The notes under the pieces were generated by a model that was given only the letters and a program-made list of their open reading frames with translations, made no database searches and was not told the origin of the DNA. From an uncultured Oribacterium sp. (GTDB lineage Bacteria; Bacillota; Clostridia; Lachnospirales; Lachnospiraceae): a DNA stretch of 28,649 nucleotides. The stretch is from assembly GCA_900770445.1 (NCBI GenBank), contig CAAGKO010000055.1:1-28649 (forward strand), in the 5' to 3' direction. This document shows, one piece after another, positions 1 through 7,239 of the stretch. A program made the translations under genes and the position numbers. How positions within the stretch are numbered: position 1 is the first letter of the stretch; every line of letters starts with the position of its first letter.

Positions 1-25
1 CTGAGTTTTCTTCATGAAAACTCAG
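1..25. repeat. Perfect hairpin at window edge
   Basis: CTGAGTTTTC (1-10) and GAAAACTCAG (16-25) form a perfect 10-bp stem with a 5-nt loop TTCAT. The form, a GAGTTT-type stem around a CTT-AT-type loop, resembles the hairpin modules at 3489-3576 and 21895-22017. It may be the last hairpin of another copy of that repeat. No T-run follows, so it is not a classic terminator. Confidence 0.5.
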
Positions 26-348
26 CGTTGCAGAGGGCCTAGTGCCGCTAAGGGGACCCGGCTTGATTTCACACGGTCTCTCCGTATGGCCTCCGTTGCC
101 GCCCCCTCCGGCCCCCTGTCCGAACTGTATCATCTGATTCAAGATATATCACATAAAACGATCATTTACTTGCCAAATAATCTTATATTATGGTACGATT
201 CTATCATACAGGTAGAGGCCCCGGAGGGCAGCCTGAGCTGGACTCCGACTTCTGATTATCCAGCATCTTCGTATGGTTTCTGTTGCCGGTCCTCCGGGCT
301 CCCCTCTCGACTAAGCGGTAGCATTCTGTCAATAATAGGAGAAATGAA
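26..348 (+). other. Non-coding region upstream of the AraC-type gene
   Basis: No credible gene. The middle (about 125-210) is AT-rich. A possible promoter for the AraC-type gene is TTGCCA (170-175), 18 nt, TACGAT (194-199), which would leave a leader of about 140 nt. An imperfect inverted pair, CTGTATCAT (near 125) and ATCATACAG (near 203), flanks this promoter and could be a regulator site. These assignments are weak. Confidence 0.3.
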
Positions 349-1206
349 ATGAAGAATCAGGCATCCCTTCAGGAGACGAAGCAGCATGGTGCGCTGCGTT
401 TTCCGTTTAATATCTATCCCTGCACGATCCCGGGTGATTTTCCGCAGGTGGCGCTGCACTGGCACGAGAATATGGAGCTGGTGTTCGTGAAGCGGGGCGA
501 GGGGATCATCCAGGTCGGCACAGAGAGTTATCCGGCGCAGATGGGGGATATCTTCATCTTCGTGCCGGGGACGCTGCATGCGCTTCGGCAGGCCGGAGAC
601 CAGACGATGGAGTACGAGAACATCATCTTCGATCTCGAGCTGCTCGGCGGTACGGATGACCTCTGCGCGGAGAAGTACCTGCTGCCGCTCGAGAGCGGTC
701 GACTGCCGCTTCCGGCGCATCTCGTGAAGGGGGATCCCTCCTACAGGCGCGCTGCGGCCTGTCTCCGGGAAATCGAGGAGGTGAACCGCACCCGGCTCAG
801 CGGCTACGAACTCATCATCAAGGCGGATCTCCTCCACTTCCTCGCCATCCTGATTCGGGGGGAGAAAACCAGGCTTCCGGCAGAGACCGCCGATACCCTG
901 CGCTTAAAGACGATCCTGCAGTGGCTCTCGGCCCACTACACCGAAGCCCTCCGTGTCGAAGACGCCGCCGCGGTCTGCTCCTTCAGCAGCAGCCACTTCA
1001 TGCGCTGGTTCCGCCAGATGACCGGCCAGAGCTTCATCGCCTTCCTGAACGACTACCGCCTGAACCTCGCCGCCGACGCCCTCCGCACCACCGACGACAG
1101 CATCCTCGCCATCGCGACCACGTCCGGCTTCGCAAACCTCTCCTACTTCAACCGCGCCTTCAAGGCCCGCTTCCAGATGACCCCGCGCGCCTACCGAAAG
1201 AGATAA
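349..1206 (+). CDS. AraC-family transcriptional regulator with cupin sensor domain
   Basis: 285 aa, the usual length for this family. The N-terminal half is a cupin/AraC-binding domain: the segment HWHENMELVFVKRGEG is followed by a GD-F-VPG-LHAL strand pattern, as in sugar-sensing AraC proteins. The C-terminal ~100 residues hold two helix-turn-helix units: VEDAAAVCSFSSSHFMRWF, then ILAIATTSGFANLSYFNRAF, and the typical MTPRAYRK end. The start is fixed by AGGAG at 337-341, 7 nt before the ATG. The gene stands alone: nothing on the same strand follows for several kb, and the flanking ilv operon runs the other way. Family known, effector and target unknown. Such proteins usually activate adjacent carbohydrate genes, which would lie left of the window. 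Confidence 0.9.
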   Translation: MKNQASLQETKQHGALRFPFNIYPCTIPGDFPQVALHWHENMELVFVKRGEGIIQVGTESYPAQMGDIFIFVPGTLHALRQAGDQTMEYENIIFDLELLGGTDDLCAEKYLLPLESGRLPLPAHLVKGDPSYRRAAACLREIEEVNRTRLSGYELIIKADLLHFLAILIRGEKTRLPAETADTLRLKTILQWLSAHYTEALRVEDAAAVCSFSSSHFMRWFRQMTGQSFIAFLNDYRLNLAADALRTTDDSILAIATTSGFANLSYFNRAFKARFQMTPRAYRKR

Positions 1207-1297
1207 ATCAAGTAATCATTCAACGGTCTTCGACATAAACGTTCAGCAATCGACTTCGACGCCCGTCTGATTTCCAAGAGTCATCCTGCCCCCGGCC

Positions 1298-1381
1298 GTC
1301 TCTGGGTTTGCCTGCCCGCCCCATGAACAGCCTCTGTCCTTTTGCATATTGGCCCCACCCCATGCAGGCAAACCCTGAGAC
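1298..1381. repeat. 18-bp near-perfect inverted repeat with 48-nt loop
   Basis: GTCTCTGGGTTTGCCTGC (1298-1315) pairs with GCAGGCAAACCCTGAGAC (1364-1381), with a single mismatch. It lies about 90 nt after the AraC-type gene. There is no T-run on either side, so simple termination is not obvious. The long loop argues for a structured RNA, a recombination site or a regulator-binding site rather than a plain terminator. Confidence 0.6.
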
Positions 1382-1489
1382 GTCACCGTCCTATTCACCC
1401 TCGGCTCAGACCACGCCAGAAGACTTCAGCCGGTTCCGCATTCCTACCATCCTGTGCGCCTTCGGCACAGATACCCCATCACATCTAAT

Positions 1490-1885
1490 TTGATTCGATT
1501 TTGAAAATATTGGATATGTTTTCGATCCAGAAATGTCAAAGGCACCTGCAAACTATCCAATCTTCGACGATTTCATAAATAATGGATATTAAAAGCTATT
1601 TTTATAAGGAACCCACGTTCCCAGATATCCAGCTTTTTAAAAAAGACAGATTATTGGATATGTGTTTAAAGAAATTCTTCCCTACACCTTGAACTGCATA
1701 TCCATAATTTTTGAAAACAAAAAAAATTCGATAGTACGCTTATATGCGTATGTCCGATTCCTCAGAAAACCATCCAATAACTGGCTATTTTTGAAATCGT
1801 GGATATTTTTGCCTCACATGCAAAAGAGACAAAATATGTTGAAAATATCCACGATTTAGAAATCTGCCCATTATTGGATAGCGCC
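1490..1885. repeat. AT-rich island with four inverted-repeat units sharing a TTGGATA core
   Basis: Four consecutive units carry the same core in inverted orientation. Unit 1: ATTGGATA (1509-1516) and TATCCAAT (1554-1561). Unit 2: TGGATAT (1583-1589) and ATATCCA (1625-1631). Unit 3: TTATTGGATATG (1651-1662) and CATATCCATAA (1697-1707). Unit 4 is nested: ATCCAATAA (1772-1780) and TTATTGGAT (1871-1879) enclose AAATCGTGGATATTTT (1794-1809) and its perfect 16-bp complement (1842-1857). Loops of units 1-3 are 34-37 nt. The island is far more AT-rich than its neighbours and holds no credible gene. Function unknown: binding-site array, structured RNA, or a decayed mobile or replication element. Confidence 0.6.
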
Positions 1886-2125
1886 ACCCGTTTCCACTGA
1901 TTTTAACCGGTTAAGTCATGAAAATTTCCGGGCCGCGCGCAGTAGTCAGCTACTCATCGATCAGCGTTCTCGCGCGGCAGCGGTAGATACGAGAGGTAAA
2001 CAATCAATCCATAGACAAGAAAACGCCTCTCCACGCGCGGCAGCGACAGATTTTTGTTTGTCTGCATGGGGCGGGGTCAAAATGCGAAAGAATAATGAAC
2101 GTATCCCCGGGGTGGGCAGGCAAGC
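1886..2125. other. Non-coding region before the ilvC terminators
   Basis: No gene seen. GCCGCGCG (1932-1939) and CGCGCGGC (1971-1978) form an inverted pair around a small AGTAG/CTACT hairpin. CGCGCGGCAGCG occurs twice as a direct repeat about 62 bp apart (near 1971 and 2034). No function is assigned. Confidence 0.3.
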
Positions 2126-2152
2126 AAAAAGCGACGCCCGCCGCAGGCGTCG
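2126..2152 (-). terminator. Second (downstream) rho-independent terminator of the ilv operon
   Basis: On the minus strand, CGACGCC and GGCGTCG (2132-2138 and 2146-2152) form a 7-bp GC-rich stem followed by TTTTT (complement of 2126-2130). It lies about 45 nt beyond the first terminator and would catch read-through from ilvC. Confidence 0.6.
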
Positions 2153-2196
2153 TTGGAAATCACACGACGAAATCATCATCGACTATACTTTGATAC

Positions 2197-2268
2197 AAAA
2201 ACGGCCCCTCCGAGGACAGCCCCCTGCAGACGTACTGTGCAGCAGGAGGTCGTCCCCGGAGGGGCCGT
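2197..2268 (-). terminator. Strong rho-independent terminator after ilvC
   Basis: A long hairpin: ACGGCCCCTCCGAGGAC (2201-2217) pairs with GTCCCCGGAGGGGCCGT (2252-2268) with one mismatch, and an inner CTGC/GCAG stem extends it. Read on the minus strand it ends in GGCCGTTTTTG, a proper T-run. It begins 11 nt after the ilvC stop codon. Confidence 0.9.
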
Positions 2269-2279
2269 CGATATGTTGT

Positions 2280-3299
2280 TTACTTCTTCAGCCAGCTCAT
2301 CATCTGACGGAGCTCTGCGCCGACCTTCTCGATGAGGAGATCTGCTTCCATACGACGCTTCGCGAGGAAGTGTACCTTGCGGCCGCCGTTCGGGTTCATC
2401 TCCGTGAGGAACTCACTTGCGAAGGTACCATCCTGGATCTCGGTGAGGACCTTCTTCATCTCCTTACGGGTCTCCTCGGTGATGAGACGCTTACCGGTGC
2501 GGTAGTCGCCGTACTCCGCGGTGTTGGAGATGGAGTAACGCATCTTGGAGAAGCCGCCCTCGTTGATGAGGTCGACGATCAGCTTCATCTCGTGGCAGGT
2601 CTCGAAGTACGCCATCTCTGGTGCATAGCCTGCCTCCACGAGTGTATCGAAGCCCGCGTGGATAAGCTCACATACACCACCACAGAGAACCGCCTGCTCA
2701 CCGAAGAGATCCGTCTCGGTCTCCTCCTTGAAGGTGGTCTCGAGGATACCCGCACGACCAGCGCCGATGCCGGAAGCGTATGCAAGTGCGGTATCCTTCG
2801 CCTTGCCGGTGAAATCCTGCTCGATACAGATCAGGCTCGGTACGCCCTTACCCTCGACATACTGGCTGCGAACGGTGTGGCCAGGTCCCTTCGGCGCGAT
2901 CATGATGACGTCGACGTTCTTCGGCGGCACGATGGTCTTGAAGTGGATGTTGAAGCCGTGTGCGAATGCCAGGGTCTTGCCCTCGGTCATGTACGGAGCA
3001 ACCTGCTTGTTGTAGATATCTGCGCAGAGCTCATCCGGTACGAGCATCATGACGATATCGCCGGCCTTGGCTGCCTCCTCGACCTCCATCACGTGGAAGT
3101 TCGGGCAGGTCTCGGCAAACTTCGCCGCCTTCTCCCAGTGGCCGGAGCCCTTACGAAGACCGACGACGACATTCACGCCGCTCTCTGCGAGGTTCTCGGA
3201 ATGCGCATGGCCTTGTGAGCCGAAGCCGATGACCGCAACGGTCTTTCCATCCAGTACACCGAGGTTACAATCTGAATCATAGTACTTCTTGATCGCCAT
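2280..3299 (-). CDS. ilvC: Ketol-acid reductoisomerase
   Basis: 339 aa, typical of the short class I enzyme. It converts 2-acetolactate or 2-aceto-2-hydroxybutyrate to the dihydroxy acids of valine/isoleucine synthesis with NAD(P)H and Mg2+. Visible: Rossmann motif GFGSQGHAHS (residues 25-34), VPDE (88-91), FAHG with His114, and PKGPGH (136-141). Metal ligands lie in DLFGEQ (Asp197, Glu201) and YFETCHE (Glu233, Glu237), and SISNTAEYG includes Ser258. All key residues are present. The start has a GGAG ribosome site about 8 nt upstream. It is the last gene of the ilv operon, separated from ilvN by 320 nt that hold a multi-hairpin repeat, and is followed by two terminators. Confidence 0.97.
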   Translation of the reverse strand: MAIKKYYDSDCNLGVLDGKTVAVIGFGSQGHAHSENLAESGVNVVVGLRKGSGHWEKAAKFAETCPNFHVMEVEEAAKAGDIVMMLVPDELCADIYNKQVAPYMTEGKTLAFAHGFNIHFKTIVPPKNVDVIMIAPKGPGHTVRSQYVEGKGVPSLICIEQDFTGKAKDTALAYASGIGAGRAGILETTFKEETETDLFGEQAVLCGGVCELIHAGFDTLVEAGYAPEMAYFETCHEMKLIVDLINEGGFSKMRYSISNTAEYGDYRTGKRLITEETRKEMKKVLTEIQDGTFASEFLTEMNPNGGRKVHFLAKRRMEADLLIEKVGAELRQMMSWLKK

Positions 3300-3378
3300 T
3301 TCTTTTTCTCCTTTTCTCTTTTCTTGTTTAAAATGTTCGTTAACAGTTTTTATTCATAAAAGCCATCGACTCCGCGCC

Positions 3379-3576
3379 CTAAACTCGGGCTGATGAAGCC
3401 CGACTTTAGCCCCTTGCCCTGACCTTGAGCTTGTAAGGCTCAAGGTCAGCCCTTCGGGCACAGAACAAGTTCTGTGGGAGGTCGTTCCAGAGTTTGTTTG
3501 ATACAAACTCTTACACTCGGGGAGCAGAGCACAGCTCTGCTGGAGGTCGTTCCGGAGTTTGCTTGATGCAAACTCC
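3379..3576. repeat. Multi-hairpin modular repeat between ilvN and ilvC
   Basis: Six hairpins in a row: CTAAA-CGGGC type (3379-3390/3398-3409); GACCTTGAGC/GCTCAAGGTC (3421-3430/3438-3447, perfect); CACAGAAC/GTTCTGTG (3459-3466/3469-3476); AGAGTTTG/CAAACTCT (3489-3496/3504-3511); AGCAGAGC/GCTCTGCT (3523-3530/3534-3541); GGAGTTTGC/GCAAACTCC (3554-3562/3568-3576). Linkers repeat: GGAGGTCGTTCC occurs twice and CCCTTCGGG-type joints recur. A related array lies at 21895-22017 with compensatory stem changes. In the ilv mRNA it would sit between ilvN and ilvC and could affect processing or relative expression. Confidence 0.75.
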
Positions 3577-3619
3577 TACACTTTCGCTGAAAAGCCGCGA
3601 AGACTGCTTTTACTGACGT

Positions 3620-4141
3620 TTATTCTTCGTCCACGAAGATGTGATCCGTGCCGCGCTCGAGGGCGGTGATGCCGGTCCGGCACATCTCGAGCACCTCGTA
3701 GTTCCGCATCATGTTGAGGAAGCCCTCGACCTTCTCCGGCTTACCGGTGAGCTCCATGACGAGGCTGTCCGGGGAGAGATCGATGATCTTCGCCTTATAG
3801 ACCCCGGCGATGTCGCGGAGACTCGGCAGATTATCCTTATCTGCGCGGACCTTGATGAGCAGGAGCTCCCGCTGCACGCTCGCCGTCGCGAGCTCATACA
3901 CCTCGCGCACATCCTCGAGCCGCCGTGTCTGGAGAAGCAGCTGCTTCAGCTTCTGCTCGTCGACATGGACCGTGATCGTGATGTTCGCGATGCCCGGATC
4001 CATCGTCTCCGAGGTCGTGATGCTGTCGATGTTGAAGCTCCGGCGGTTAAACATATTCGAGATACGCGCCAGCACGCCGTAGCGGTTCACCGCCAGGATA
4101 CTGATGACCCTGCGGGGATACTTATACTGATTTTCCATCAT
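3620..4141 (-). CDS. ilvN: Acetolactate synthase small (regulatory) subunit
   Basis: 173 aa, the size of the long (IlvH-like) small subunits. It binds valine and confers feedback inhibition on the IlvB catalytic subunit. The N-terminal ACT domain is clear (ISILAVNRYGVLARISNMF, then FNIDSIT, about residues 13-85). The C-terminal ALS_ss_C domain follows (ELLLIKVRAD, then IIDLSPDSLVMELTGKPEKVEGF, about 93-160). The ATG overlaps the ilvB stop codon in ATGA (4 nt), a classic sign of translational coupling for equal subunit production. A second Met follows immediately and could also start. ilvC lies downstream across a repeat-rich gap. Confidence 0.95.
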   Translation of the reverse strand: MMENQYKYPRRVISILAVNRYGVLARISNMFNRRSFNIDSITTSETMDPGIANITITVHVDEQKLKQLLLQTRRLEDVREVYELATASVQRELLLIKVRADKDNLPSLRDIAGVYKAKIIDLSPDSLVMELTGKPEKVEGFLNMMRNYEVLEMCRTGITALERGTDHIFVDEE

Positions 4142-5826
4142 ACCTGCCCCCTTTCGTCGTCCGACATAGTGATGTCCTGCACCGTGCCTCCCGGCGGAAT
4201 CATCGGCAGTACCTTCTCATCCTTATCGATGCGGCACTCGATCCAGCTTGGGCCCGGGTTAGTCATGGCTTCTGCCATGGCTGCACGGAACTCCGCCATG
4301 GTTTCACAGCGGTAGCCCTTCGCGCCGAAGCCCTCGGCGAGCTTCACATAATCGGTCTTCCGCTCCGGATCCGTGCTCGAGTAGCGCTTGCCGTAGAAGG
4401 CCGTCTGCCACTGGCGCACCATACCGAGCACCTGGTTGTTGAAGATGATCGTGATGATCGGCAACTCGTAGCTCACCGCCGTACAGGCCTCGTTCAGATT
4501 CATATGAAAGGAACCGTCACCCGTGAAGTGGATCACGCGATGCCCGTTACCGAGCGCCACCTGCGCACCGATCGCCGCACCGTAGCCGTAGCCCATGGTG
4601 CCGAGGCCACCACTCGTCAGGAAGCCGCGTGGCTTCGTATGAAGCACATACTGCGCCGCCCACATCTGATGCTGACCGACATCGGTGACGTAGGTCGTAT
4701 CCGCCCCGGTCATCTCGCAGGTCTCACGGATGATCTGATGCGGCTTCAGGACGGTCTCGCTGTCCTTCGGCTGGTAGTCTGCCGCCTGCCACTCCGCGAT
4801 CTGGGCGAACCAGTCCGAATGCTCGGCTGCATGGACCAGCGGAAGCAGCGCTTGCAGTACGACCGCCGCATCGCCGACCACCGAAGCGTCGACGAGGACG
4901 TTCTTATCCACCTCACTGGCATCGATATCGATCTGCACGATCTTCGCACTCGCGGCGAACTTCTCCGGATTCAGTGCAACACGATCCGAGAAACGTGCGC
5001 CGACCGCCAGTACGAGATCCGCCTGGTCGACCGCCTTATTCGCCGTGTAGGTGCCATGCATACCGATGAGGCCGAGATTCCGCTTGTCCCCGTAGTTGAG
5101 GACACCGGCTGCCATCAGCGTATAGGTCGCCGGCATGTCCGCCTTCGCGATGAGATCGCGCAGCGCCTGACAGCTCGCCTCGCTGACCGCCACACCGCCA
5201 CCGAAGTAGACCACCGGACGCGTCGCCTGATTGATGAGCTCCGCGGCCCGGGTGAGATCCTCTGCATCGACCTCCGTGTTCACCGGAATCTCCGCCGGCT
5301 TCTGCGGCGTAAACTCACAGCTCGCCGCCGTGATATCCTTCGGGATATCCACGAGCACCGGACCTTTACGACCGCTCTGCGCGATGCGGAACGCCTCCCG
5401 CATCGTATCGGCGAGGTCCTCGACCCGGCGCACGGTGTAGTTGTGTTTCGTGATCGGCATCGTGATCCCCTCGATATACGCCTCCTGGAAGGCATCGCGA
5501 CCTAAGACCGCGGTGCCGACATTGCCCGTAAAGGCTACCATCGGCACGTTATCCATGTAGGCCGTCGCGATACCGGTGACGAGGTTCGTCGCGCCCGGGC
5601 CACTGGTCGCCAGCACGACACCTGTCCGTCCGGTCGCCCGTGCATAGCCGTCCGCCGCGTGGCTCGCGCCCTGCTCGTGCGCCGTCATGATGTGGTGGAT
5701 GCGATCCTGGTTACGGTACAGCTCATCGTAGAGGTTCAGCACCGCACCACCCGGATAGCCGAACAGTGTATCGACGCCCTGCTCCACCAACACTTCTACA
5801 AATATCTGAGAGCCATTTAAAATCAT
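4138..5826 (-). CDS. ilvB: Acetolactate synthase large (catalytic) subunit
   Basis: 562 aa from the chosen start. ThDP enzyme that condenses pyruvate with pyruvate or 2-oxobutyrate. N-terminal ThDP-binding domain: FGYPGGAV (22-29) and catalytic Glu51 in AHEQGASHAADGYARATG. The middle domain has TRPVVYFGGG. The C-terminal ThDP motif starts at GDG (436) and ends at NN (463-464), with VLGMVRQWQ after it. The open frame extends further upstream, but the ATG at 5826 has AGGAGG 9 nt before it and matches family length, so the first 23 codons of the longer frame are rejected. It sits 144 nt after the DUF815 ATPase gene and overlaps ilvN. IlvB alone is usually weakly active; IlvN completes it. Confidence 0.96.
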   Translation of the reverse strand: MILNGSQIFVEVLVEQGVDTLFGYPGGAVLNLYDELYRNQDRIHHIMTAHEQGASHAADGYARATGRTGVVLATSGPGATNLVTGIATAYMDNVPMVAFTGNVGTAVLGRDAFQEAYIEGITMPITKHNYTVRRVEDLADTMREAFRIAQSGRKGPVLVDIPKDITAASCEFTPQKPAEIPVNTEVDAEDLTRAAELINQATRPVVYFGGGVAVSEASCQALRDLIAKADMPATYTLMAAGVLNYGDKRNLGLIGMHGTYTANKAVDQADLVLAVGARFSDRVALNPEKFAASAKIVQIDIDASEVDKNVLVDASVVGDAAVVLQALLPLVHAAEHSDWFAQIAEWQAADYQPKDSETVLKPHQIIRETCEMTGADTTYVTDVGQHQMWAAQYVLHTKPRGFLTSGGLGTMGYGYGAAIGAQVALGNGHRVIHFTGDGSFHMNLNEACTAVSYELPIITIIFNNQVLGMVRQWQTAFYGKRYSSTDPERKTDYVKLAEGFGAKGYRCETMAEFRAAMAEAMTNPGPSWIECRIDKDEKVLPMIPPGGTVQDITMSDDERGQV

Positions 5827-5970
5827 GGACTGTTTCCTCCTCTTCCACCGCTCCCTCGCGGTTCCTGTTTCATCTATTCGCTGCCCTCGCATCACGCGAG
5901 CGCTCTGTCTGTCACTTCATCCGGTACCCCCTGCGCCGCTCGATCCGCGGCGTCCCGGGCCCATCCTCCA

Positions 5971-7164
5971 TCAGCTCAGCACACCTGCCTTACATAGCTC
6001 GATGAACTGCTTCGCAACACGCGGGCTTCGTCCGCCGGCGCGGATCGCGAAGGCCTCCGCCCGCACGATCAGCTTCTCTGGATCGTCCTCCACGCCGTAC
6101 TGTGCGGCGAGGTCCGTGACGATCTGCACGAAGCGGCTCTTATCCGGCTGCCCGAAGGTCACCGTGAGGCCGAAGCGTGCTGCGAGGCTCATCAGCTCCT
6201 GGCGCGTATCGCTTTCGTGGATGTCGCTGCCCTGCCGGTCCTCGAGCGTCTCCTTGATGAGATGCCGCCGGTTGCTCGTCGCATACACGGCGATGTTGCC
6301 GGCGCGACCGCCGACGCTTCCCTCGAGGATGGCCTTCAGCGCGGCGAAGTTATCGTCGTTCGTCGTGAAGCTGAGGTCATCGATGAACAGGATGAACTTC
6401 AGCGGGTTCGCCGCGAGCTGATCCATGAGATCCGGGATCTGGTAAAGCTGGTTCTTCTTCACCTCGACGAGGCGCAGGCCCCGCGCCGCATACTCGTTCG
6501 CGATGGCCTTGATGGCACTCGACTTGCCGGTGCCCGCATCGCCGTACAGCAGCACGTTGTTCGCCGGACGTCCATCCAGCAGTGCCTCGGTGTTCGCGAT
6601 GACCTTCTCACGCTCCTTCTCGTAGCCCGGCAGCTCGGAAAGCCGCTGCGGATCCGGATGCTTCACCGGCACCAGTCGGCCATCCTCCACCACGAAGACG
6701 TGGTTCCGCGCGAACATGCCGTAGCCCCTCGTGCTGACCTCCTGCATGCGCTTCGCATACTCCGCCGGCAGTGCGCCCGCCCTGGTGACCCACGCGACGA
6801 AGTAGTCCGGCGCGGCACTCATCTCGGCCGTCAGCTCTTCCAGGGTCATGGCGGACAGCTCGTTCAGCAGTGCCAGCTCCCGCTGCAGACTGTCACTGAG
6901 GACGGCACTGAGTTCGCCGTGGGCCTGTCGCCGCACGCAGATGTTCTCACTCTCCAGCACCGCGGTGCTGAGGTACTCCGTCCAGTTCTCCGTCTTCTCA
7001 AACAGCCGGTGCTCGAACGTCGCACAGGCCGTGGCGAAGGCATCGCCGTCGTCCAGCTCCGCGCTCGCCAGCATCCGCTGAAACGCCGCGATCACCGGAT
7101 CCTGCAGCAACTCGCGGAACACCACGAGACTGCTTAAACGCTGATTCATATAATGCAGATTCAT
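5971..7164 (-). CDS. DUF815 AAA+ family ATPase within the ilv operon
   Basis: About 397 aa. The C-terminal half is an AAA+ P-loop domain of the DUF815 type: Walker A GDAGTGKSSAIKA, Walker B FILFIDDLSF, a sensor-like ATSNRRHLI, then SLAARFGLTVTFGQPDK. The N-terminal half is helical and carries the family's YGMFARNHVFVVEDG region before the ATPase. Start chosen at ATG 7164, preceded by GGGAG/GGAG/AAGG; an ATG five codons later is also possible. It lies between ilvA (75 nt upstream) and ilvB (144 nt downstream) on the same strand with no terminator seen, so it is probably cotranscribed. The family's cellular role is not established; no link to amino-acid synthesis is known to me. Confidence 0.85.
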   Translation of the reverse strand: MNLHYMNQRLSSLVVFRELLQDPVIAAFQRMLASAELDDGDAFATACATFEHRLFEKTENWTEYLSTAVLESENICVRRQAHGELSAVLSDSLQRELALLNELSAMTLEELTAEMSAAPDYFVAWVTRAGALPAEYAKRMQEVSTRGYGMFARNHVFVVEDGRLVPVKHPDPQRLSELPGYEKEREKVIANTEALLDGRPANNVLLYGDAGTGKSSAIKAIANEYAARGLRLVEVKKNQLYQIPDLMDQLAANPLKFILFIDDLSFTTNDDNFAALKAILEGSVGGRAGNIAVYATSNRRHLIKETLEDRQGSDIHESDTRQELMSLAARFGLTVTFGQPDKSRFVQIVTDLAAQYGVEDDPEKLIVRAEAFAIRAGGRSPRVAKQFIELCKAGVLS

Positions 7165-7239
7165 CCTTCTCCACTCCCTTCTCTTATGTGCCTGGCCTTT
7201 CGCATCGTGACGATGTCCCGTCGGAAGCATTGTCCTCGG

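Noticed and set aside
1662..1859. 65-codon frame inside the AT-rich island
   Set aside because: No ribosome site, and it runs through the inverted repeats; its composition only reflects AT-rich sequence.
1490..1885. CRISPR array or DnaA-box cluster in the AT-rich island
   Set aside because: Cores are too short, alternate in orientation and lack regular repeat-spacer spacing; TATCCA-type cores miss the DnaA box (TTATCCACA) at two or more positions, and no dnaA or rep gene is near.
2058..3218. 386-codon open frame opposite ilvC
   Set aside because: Antisense shadow of a highly conserved enzyme gene; its composition (runs of Leu, Arg, Asp, His) is what the reverse strand of GC-rich codons gives, and it has no ribosome site.
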